A stretch of DNA of 64,000 nucleotides. It comes from Hansfordia pulvinata. Its lineage: Eukaryota; Ascomycota; Sordariomycetes; Xylariales. Each line of letters starts with the position of its first letter. Within the stretch, counting starts at the first letter, position 1. Below are positions 55,684 to 64,000 of this stretch, in pieces. A program made the position numbers and the translations under genes. Location: NCBI GenBank assembly GCA_006538405.1, contig BJKQ01000039.1, positions 23,761-87,760 on the forward strand, read 5' to 3'. Below the pieces are notes generated by a model that was not told where the DNA came from, did not search any database, and saw only the letters and a list, made by a program, of their open reading frames with translations.

Positions 55684-56873
55684 CTACGCACTGGTGCTGA
55701 AGTAGTAGTTCTCCCATAGGTATTCGTAGTCCTCGAGAATGCCGCCGACAAAGCTGGGCATGCGATGGCGGACACGGTCAATGACGCCCTTGGTGACGTT
55801 CTCGTAGAAGGCGCCGCGCATCGTCCACCAGCCGGCCGCCCAATATCGCTTACCCCACTCCTCCTGCTCCAAGGCCGTCGTGCGCAGGCTGCCATCGCGC
55901 AGCTGGCGCGCCGCGTACTCAATACTCAACCCGATCGCCCACGGTGCCCACGATTTCCTGTCCCTGCTCCGAGACAGGGCAATGGCATAGACGAGGGGCG
56001 AGAGGATGTGCAGAAGCTCGGCTGCCTGGCCCGGGTGGACAGCTGGTTCAACAGCTTAGCGGCTGGCTTGATGTCGTCGGCCGTGAGAACACGGCTCTGC
56101 AGATAGGTGCCAATATCACTCGGGCTGGGCAGGCTGGGCAGACTGGTGCCCGTCCGGGGCATGGCCCACTCCTTCTCGTGGGCAGACTTGGCAGAGCCGT
56201 TGGCGGGCACGACGTCGTCCTCGCCCATCAGCTCGCGCAAGGCGGCCCCGTCCTCGTCCTCCTGGTCCGAGTCGGGTGCGATGGGCTCGCGCTCGGGCAG
56301 AGCAGGCGTGACGAGGGGGCGCGAGTTGGTGATGCGCATCAGAAGCAGGCGGCAGAAGGCCTTCAGAGCCTCGAGGATGATGACGACGCGCCACCGGACC
56401 TTCTCGCCCCGGCGCTTGGCGGCCATCTCCCACAGAAGCTCGGTGTACTGGACCACCTGGAGCAGCAGGGCAATCCGGCGGTAGAAGGGGCTCTTGGACG
56501 CCCAGAAGCGCGTGTAACGGGCGTGGGGCCCGGGCGGCGGGGCGCGAGAGGAAGACACCAGGTTGGCGGCACGGCGCAAGACAGAGTCGTGGTAGAGGGA
56601 CAAGAGCTGGACGGCCGAGTGGAGCGTCTCGGAGGCGATCTCGGCATCGCGGAAGCGGCCGGGGATCACGTAGGTGAGGGAGCGTAGCGCGCTTTCGATC
56701 TGGGAAACCTGACTGGAGTTGCGCGTAATGAAGTCGCTGTACATGTGCAGCCATCCGGGAGGCACGGAAAGGACGCGCTGGATGGGGTTGTGGCCTTTGG
56801 GCGTGGGCTTGCTGCTGATCGTGGTGCTGCCATGGCCGTCTGGCCGCGTCGAGGGCGGCGGCGGCGCGGACAT
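55684..56873 (-). CDS. PEX16: Peroxisomal membrane biogenesis protein PEX16, one apparent frameshift
   Basis: PEX16 works with PEX3/PEX19 in targeting peroxisomal membrane proteins; in filamentous fungi it also affects Woronin bodies. The gene is a single exon. The N-terminal part reads WLHMYSDFITRNSSQVSQIESALRSLTYVIPGRFRD, the classic PEX16 start, followed by LLQVVQYTELLWEMAAKRRG and RWRVVIILEALKAFCRLLLMR. The C-terminal half (SIEYAARQLRDGSLRTTALEQEEWGKRYWAAGWW, ending DYEYLWENYYFSTSA) is in a different frame. The switch falls at a GGG run at about 56028-56034, where one extra G would give STRGQAAELLHILSPLVY. Total length is 1190 nt, one short of 1191, giving 396 aa, slightly longer than usual because of an acidic linker. 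Sequencing error is the likely cause. Confidence 0.92.
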
Positions 56874-57344
56874 AGTGTGGTATGTGGGTGGAGAGTTGGC
56901 GGCGGCAGCCTCAAGCTGCGACAGCGACTCTAGGTCGCCCGTCGCGAGGGCATAAATTGCAGGCGGGGCGCGAGGGGAAGCGGGTGGCGCGTTGCTTGAT
57001 GGGATGTCGGGGATCCGACGTGGCGGGAGCCGTGCGGCAGTTCAGGTCACGCCCGTTGGCCGGGAGTGACCGCGTGAGGCAGGATTAGGAGGGCGGGCAG
57101 TGCAAATGTTCGGACGACGTTTTGAAAATGGCAGGCGGTCCTGATGTACTTGAGGCGGGCGTGTGGGATGTGGTTGGGAGAAGACGGGCAGCAAAGTGAG
57201 GTCATCCCATACCGCGACCGTGGCATGGCGGCGGCAAGACGTTCACGGGTACGGGTACCACGGTCGCAGCCCGATGGTCTCGACTTACCTCGGCTTCGGC
57301 AGGCGACAGGGTACTTAAGGTACCTTAACCACGAGCTGGTACCA
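56874..57344. promoter_or_regulatory. PEX16 promoter abutting the AT-rich island
   Basis: About 470 bp of normal GC content upstream of the PEX16 start, ending in TACTTAAGGTACCTTAACC. This is the last GC-normal sequence before base composition collapses, so the PEX16 promoter sits directly beside probable heterochromatin. Confidence 0.5.
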
Positions 57345-60300
57345 GTATATTAAGTACTTAACATACATTGAAGGGCTTGTAGGTAAACTATAATGATTTA
57401 AACTTGATTAAAGTAAAATATAGTAATGATTTATGTTAAGTCTATATTATAAAGGTTTTTAAGAGGTTAATAATAGTTTATTTATAATGAAAAGGAATAT
57501 ATAAGATTAATATATAATATATAAGTGATTATTATATTAATATAATATTTAAGGTAGAATTTATATTTAAAAAGAACTTAAATATATAAATTAATTATTA
57601 AGATAATAAATAATTAATTATATAAAAAGCCATTTATTTTTTTATATACTTTAATCCCTTATTAATATTATACTTTTAATTCTTTATTATAATTCTTATG
57701 TATAACTTATAATAATTTAAAGTAAGCTTAAATTAAAAATTATAATAAACTGAATATAAACTTATTTAATTATATAACTTATATTTTATATCTTTCTATT
57801 TCTTAATTTATATAATGAATTTAATAAAGGCTTATATAATTATAAATTTATAATCTTTTCATTTATATTAATATAACTTATTATATTAACTTAATAATTA
57901 AGTTTATAATATATAAATATTTTCTTTTATAATAAATTATTTATAATAAATTATCTATAAATTATAAGTATAAAAAAGTAACTAAGTTTTATAATTATAT
58001 AAATTAAGGAAAATATATTTATTATATTTATTAATTAATTATTATAATAAAAAAGATATATATATACTAAGTATAAGTTATTAATAAGCTTATTTTAAAA
58101 TAAAAGGTATTATCATATTAACTTAATAACGCTTAACTTAATTATTATAATAATTCAAGTATATACTTTAACACGTTAACCTTATATTATTAATATAACA
58201 CGGTATATACCGTTAATATAATATATTATTATTAATAAAGTTAAATAAAACTTATTAAAAAAGAAACGTTTATTATTATAAGTAATATTACGAACCCGAT
58301 TATTAAGCCGGTAAGTTAAGCTATATTAATATAAGTAAAAGACTTATAAATTAATAATCGGGTAAAACAACGTTAAATTAATTATATATATAAAAAAAGT
58401 AAACATATAAAAGAAGGTCACGTGATTAAGATTATTATTAAAATAATAAGCAGTTTACACGCTTATTATAATTCTTATAATTAAGGTAACGTTTATAAAA
58501 TAAAGATCACTTTAAAGAACGTGATTTAATAAATAATATTAATAAAAGGATAAAGGATATATAAAAATAAAAGGTTTTTTATATATTTAATTATTTATTA
58601 GTTTAATATTTAATTTAAGTATTTAAGTTATTTTTAAATAAAAGTAACCTTTTAATGATAATTTATTACTTATTTAATACTTTAATTACTTATTATTAAT
58701 CAATTACTTAATATTTATTAATAAACGACCTTTTAAATATTCTTTTAAAATATAAACCTTTATATTAACTTTATATTTTTCTTAAAAAGAATTTAAATTT
58801 TTTATATTTTAATTACTTTTATTTAAGTATTTAATAATTATTTATTAATATCTTTAAGTAATACTTAAATTAATATAATATCTTTTTATTTAAGATCCTT
58901 TAAGTAATTAATAATATAAACACTTTTATAAAACTTAACTTAAAAAATAAAGGGAATTAATAGTAACGATTTTAAAATAACTTAAAAATAATACTTAAAA
59001 ATTATTTAATAAAATATGAATAATGAATTAATAACTTTAAACATCTTTTTAAAAATAATAAAATCTTAAAGGTTAACTTTAATAAATTAAGATTAATTAA
59101 ATTAATATAACCATTTAACTTTAAGAAGTTAAAATAAAATATATTAACTTAATTAATAAGCTTTATTAAATTTAATTTAATAAGGCTATTTAAAAACGTT
59201 AAAAGGATTATTAAACGCTTATAATTAATATTAACCTTAAGATTAATAAATTTAAGACTTTTAACGGAACGCTTAATTAATTTTAATTTTAAGGGTTTTT
59301 AACTTAAATAAAAGCATTTTATTAACTTTATAAATAATTTAAATATAAAAGGGACCGTGTTAATTATATTAAGTCTTATCTTTATAAAAAGGTATTAATA
59401 TAATTTAAATTCTACTTTATTAAAGTAATTAATAAGTTAATCTTAATATAATTAATTAAGACTTGAAGGATTTTTAATTCTTATATTAAGTTTAAAAAGT
59501 AACTTAAAGGCTTATTTTAAGACCTTAATAAAAAATAATAAGTTAAGAAAAAGCTTATTAACCTTTAATAAAAGACCTTAATATTTTTATATATTATAAA
59601 TTTTTAATATATCCTTATATAACTTAATTAAATTAAAGAAAAAAGGTTTTTACGTTTTATTAAGGATTAAAAAATAAAGTAAAAACCGAATTAAATAAAT
59701 AAAATATATTAATAAACTTTATAAAATATATTAAAACCGTAATTTATATTAATATTAAACTTTAAAAATAATATTATAAAGAAGATAATAATAATTAATA
59801 AATATTATAAAATATAAGCCGATAATAATAAAAAAGAATAAAGCCTTATTTTACTTTTTATAAATAATACTTAAAACTTATAAATATTAACCATGCTTTT
59901 AATAATAAATAAAAGGAAATATTTAAGTATTATAATTATAATAAATTAAGATATATTATACACGATTATTAAGTATTTAAACGATTTAAATAAGTTAATA
60001 AATATATTGAAATTATTAAAGAAATCGCGATAAATTAAAACGGATAAACCTTTATACTTAAAAAACAGGTTTATATAACTTATAAGGTATATAATAATTT
60101 AAACTTTAACCTTAAATTTAACACTGCCTTTAATATCTTAAAAAAAGGGTATAATAAAGTAATAAAACATTAAAAACGACACGTAAATTAATAAATTAAG
60201 ACCTTTTAAAAAAGGACTTATAATACTTTTTAAGTTAATTATATATATTTAATATTATAATAATATATTAATTATAATATATTTAATATTATAATACTTT

Positions 60301-63300
60301 TATAAAACTTAAAAGATATACCGGAATAAAAAGCGTGTAAATAAAGCTTTATATAATATAACTTTTTAAAGTAAATCCTTTAAGTAATTATAAGGATTAT
60401 TAATTAAAAGAAGCTTAATATTATTATATAATATAACGTTATATTTTAAATCCTTAAATATAAATATTAATAAATTATTATAAAAGAATAAGCTACTTAT
60501 TTAAAGTGGAAAGTTTAATTTTTTAATGACTTTATAAATAACCTTTAATTATATGCCTTATTTAATAAATAATGTAATAATAATTTAAATAATACTATTA
60601 ATAATATACTTAAAATTAAGGATAATAAAATATAAAAACGTATTAAAATTATATTATTTATTAAAAAAGATCCTTTTTATTTACTTATTAAAAAAGTTAT
60701 CCTTAAAAATAAGTAAAAATTACGCTTTAAATTATAATTTATAAAAAATAAGATAAAACGATAAAACTTAAAACGATAAATTAACGATTATAAGAATTAT
60801 TACACCTTTATAATAAAAAACCTTATTTTAAATAATAAGATAATTAAAGTAATAAAGTAATTAATATACGCTTAAACCTTAAAAGGGCTTAATAAATAAA
60901 TATTAATCTTAAAATCTAATAAATAATTTTTAAAAGTTTAATTAATTAAGATAATTAAGTAAAAGTTTATTAAGTAAAAAGCTTATATAAATACTTTTTC
61001 GATAAAGAAAAAAAAGAAGATTTTTTTAATATAATAAAACCTTTAATAATATAAAAGAACTTATATTAATCTTAAATAAAGAAAACCCGTAAAAAGTATA
61101 TAAAAATATATATAATTTAATTCTTTATAACGCTTAATATAATAAGATCGTGTAATAGAATTATAATTATATTACTTATAAATAATATTTAATTAATAAA
61201 ATTATATATTATTACTTTTTTATAAAGATTAAAGCACTTAAACTTATATAAAAACTATAATATTATTAATAATTTTAACCACTTTATATTAATAAAACTT
61301 TTTTATAATAAATTTACCTTACGGTTATATAACGAGAAAGCGTCGATATGTTTTTTATTTTAATAATAAAAGGAAAAAAGAAAGGAAATAAAAGGCTTAT
61401 ACTTACATCGTTTTTATATTAATAAAAAGATTAAGCGTAACTTAAGATTATAATATACCCTTTAATTTAAAATTAAGCTTAATAAAAAAGAAAAAGAAAT
61501 AACGTTAAGCTCTTTTTAATACTTATCCGTGTTTAATTTAATCTCCATTTATTCGTCTCTTTTCCGCGTTATATTTATATTAAGCTTAATACCTTTTATA
61601 TCGGGCTTAAGGCTTTAATTTCCTTAATATCCCTTATATATATATTAATAAGGTTTACTTTATATCCGTATTAAGTCCGTATCGCGACCTTTATCCTTTT
61701 ATTATTATTAATAATTATTTAATAACCTTTTTTATATACTTATTTCTTAAGTAACTTAAAATATCTTTATTTATATACATGTAAAAGTTATTATTATATT
61801 ATCGTATTATATATAATAATTAAATATTACTTATATATTATATAAGTGTTACGCTTTTATACACTTTATCCTTATCCTTATATTCTACCTTTTTATACTT
61901 TCTTATTTTTATTTTTTATTTTTTTCTTTTTTTACTTATTTATATCGCACTTTTTATAACACTTTTTTATAACCTTTTATTTATATTTTATATCCGTGCT
62001 TAATAATTATTCTCCCCTTTTTTTACTTTTTTAAATCCGTTTTAATATATCGCTTATTATTGCTTTTTTTAATAATATCGTTATTAATAACTTTAATAGA
62101 AGCGGGTTATTTAATAATAATTTAATAATATATTTAATAATAATTTTAATAATTATTATAACGATTTTAACGTTAACCTTAATAATAATATTAATATTTA
62201 AAAAGTTAATTATTATAAGCGTTACGCTTAAGTTTAAAAAAACCGTTATATTTTTAAGTAAGTTAAAAAGGATAAAAAGTATAATATAAGAGCGTAAAAA
62301 AAAAAGGTTTTTAAGAAACGCTCTTTTAACGGTATTTTTATAAAAGGTGACTTTTTTAATTCAAAATAAGAGCTTTTTTAAAAAAGCTTAAAGTGTGTAT
62401 TAATTATATTAAAACGATCTTTTATTATAATAAGCTTTTAATACTTTAATTAATAAAAAAGACGCTTTTTTTATATTAATATTATTATATACCTTATATA
62501 TAAGACTCTTAAGCTTAATAACTTAATTTAAGCTTTAACGGGCTTTTTAATAAATTTATTATTATTAACTTAAATAACTTTATTAAGTAACCTTATAAAG
62601 TATAAGATTATATTTAATCTTAATCGTGTTATTATTTTTAAGCCCGTTTTCTTATAATTTATTTATCGTTTTAAATAAGCTTATAATAATTTTATTTATT
62701 CTTTTTAATAATAATAATCCGCTTATAATATCTTTAAAAAGACTTTTTACTTTTATAAAGTTATCTTTAATCGGTTATATTAACCTTTTTATAATAATAC
62801 ATATTAATTGTTATAAGCCTTAAATAAGTACGATAATTAAATTAACGCGTAATTTAATATTATAAATATTAACTTATTAAGCGGTTTTAATAATATAAAC
62901 CACTTATTTTAACGAATTAAAAAGGTAGGTTAAGTTTATAATAAAGGCTTTAAGCTTTTATTAATTTAAGCTCACGATACCGTTATATACTTAAAAAAAC
63001 TCCTTTTTAATATCGATCTTAATCGCTGTTTACTTAATATAACTTTTTATCGCTTTCTTTTTACTTTTAAATAAACTTATAACGATTAAGTTTGTTTTTT
63101 ATAATAAAGTCTGTTTTAAATAATATTTTCTTTTCTTACCGTTAATAATAAACCCTTATTAACTGCTTTAAACTCGTTTTAACTTTAAGTTTATTTTTAT
63201 TAACCTTATTAATAAACTTAACCGCTTATATAATGTCCGGAACACGTTAATATAGCCTTTTATTATTTTATATCAATTAACTTTACTTTAAAGCGCTTTA

Positions 63301-64000
63301 AATCGCTTATTAATTTCAATTATAATAAACACGTCCTTACCTTTAACGTTTAATACGTGTTTTATCATTTTATATTTTTTTATATTAAGTATTGAATAAT
63401 ATGTTTTTAAAAACTTAAAGGGCGTTATTAATATTATTAAAGGTTATAACCCTTTTTAACTCGCTTTTTATAATCTTAAATGCATGTTAATTAACGCCGC
63501 CTTAACGCTTTATAAAGTATATATAATATTACTTATAATTATAATAAAGTCTTTTAATTTATAAGTTTTAACTTCAATAACGTATATTTAAAGTTAAGCT
63601 TATTTATAAACGTCTTTTATAATCGCTTTTTTAAGTATTAAAAATCGCTTTTTTATTATAATAAATAACGTTAAGCTTATAATAACCTTAATTTAAATAA
63701 AGTAAAGAATTAAAAAGAGTTTAAAAAAGAGCTTTTTTATAATAAGCGTCTTTATCGCTTTTAATTTTATAACTCTTTAATTAAAATATTAACTTAAATA
63801 ATGTTTTTTAAGGTTTTTATAATTATTTTTATATATTTTTATTTATAAGCTATATTAAATTATTATTATTATATTATAAGCCGTTATATAATACCTTTAA
63901 TAAGTATTAATATTAAGTTATATCTTTAATTTCAGTCTTAAGTAACTTTTATATTAAGCTTATAATTAATTCGCGTTTTTTTAATCCGTATATAAAGTTT
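57345..64000. other. RIP-degenerate AT-rich island (relic repeats), extends beyond window
   Basis: At least 6.65 kb of extremely AT-rich DNA with stops in all frames. The longest frame (62626-62823, 65 aa) is an AT-composition artefact rich in Ile/Leu/Phe/Asn. CA and TG dinucleotides are very scarce while TA is in great excess. Remaining C/G lie mostly in CG, CC, CT and GG contexts, which is the known product of repeat-induced point mutation acting on CpA. The most likely source is one or more transposons mutated beyond recognition; I cannot name the element. The left edge is sharp (within about 100 bp). It could be part of a dispersed repeat block, a subtelomere or a centromere; no telomere repeat is seen. 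Confidence 0.85.

Noticed and set aside
62626..62823. 65-aa frame in the AT island
   Set aside because: Ile/Leu/Phe/Asn composition follows from AT content. It is isolated in RIP-type sequence with stops in every other frame.

Overview
This window looks like nuclear DNA of a filamentous ascomycete (Pezizomycotina). The likely group is a GC-rich Sordariomycete of the Chaetomiaceae/Sordariales kind, but that placement is inferred. The evidence is short spliceosomal introns (about 55-200 nt, GT..AG, often with CTAAC/CTGAC-type branch sites), CA- or CT-rich 5' leaders, fungal housekeeping families (SRP101, YIF1, ECM2/SLT11, MZM1, ZUO1, PEX16), coding regions swollen by trinucleotide repeats, and an abrupt change at about 57.35 kb from GC-rich DNA to extremely AT-rich, CpA/TpG-poor DNA, the hallmark of repeat-induced point mutation (RIP).

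Layout. 1.5-3.6 kb: secreted flavin amine (polyamine) oxidase (-). 9.7-12.1 kb: alcohol acetyltransferase-like acyltransferase (+). 12.9-13.9 kb: Mpv17/PMP22 membrane protein (-). 15.2-26.1 kb is the dense housekeeping block: YIF1 (-) and SRP receptor alpha SRP101 (+) diverge from one 736-bp promoter; then an amidohydrolase-2 decarboxylase-type enzyme (+), splicing factor ECM2/SLT11 (+), and MZM1 (-) diverging from ZUO1 (+). 28.6-31.8 kb: two small secreted cysteine-rich protein genes (-), one intact and one interrupted by a stop codon in its signal peptide. 32.9-34.4 kb: F-box/DUF7730-like protein (-). 42.7-43.8 kb: secreted GH43 arabinan/arabinoside hydrolase (-). 52.1-54.0 kb: Ost-alpha/TMEM184 (DUF300) membrane protein (-). 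55.7-56.9 kb: PEX16 (-). 57.35-64 kb: RIP-degenerate AT island running off the window. The large gaps (3.6-9.7, 34.4-42.7 and 43.8-52.1 kb) hold microsatellites, very long C/G homopolymers and two recurrent short motifs, but no gene I can support.

The strongest overall signal concerns sequence integrity. Six otherwise convincing genes, three of them housekeeping genes (YIF1, SRP101, PEX16), together need nine single-base shifts, and every one has the same sign (one base missing). In five of the genes the exon arithmetic closes exactly once the missing bases are counted. This fits systematic base undercalling in GC-rich DNA much better than pseudogenisation. I found no defence system, CRISPR array, phage or complete transposon. 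The best candidates for new biology are the two small secreted proteins, the intergenic TACGAGTA-type and AGGTAGGTA-type motifs, and the clustering of long poly(C/G) tracts.
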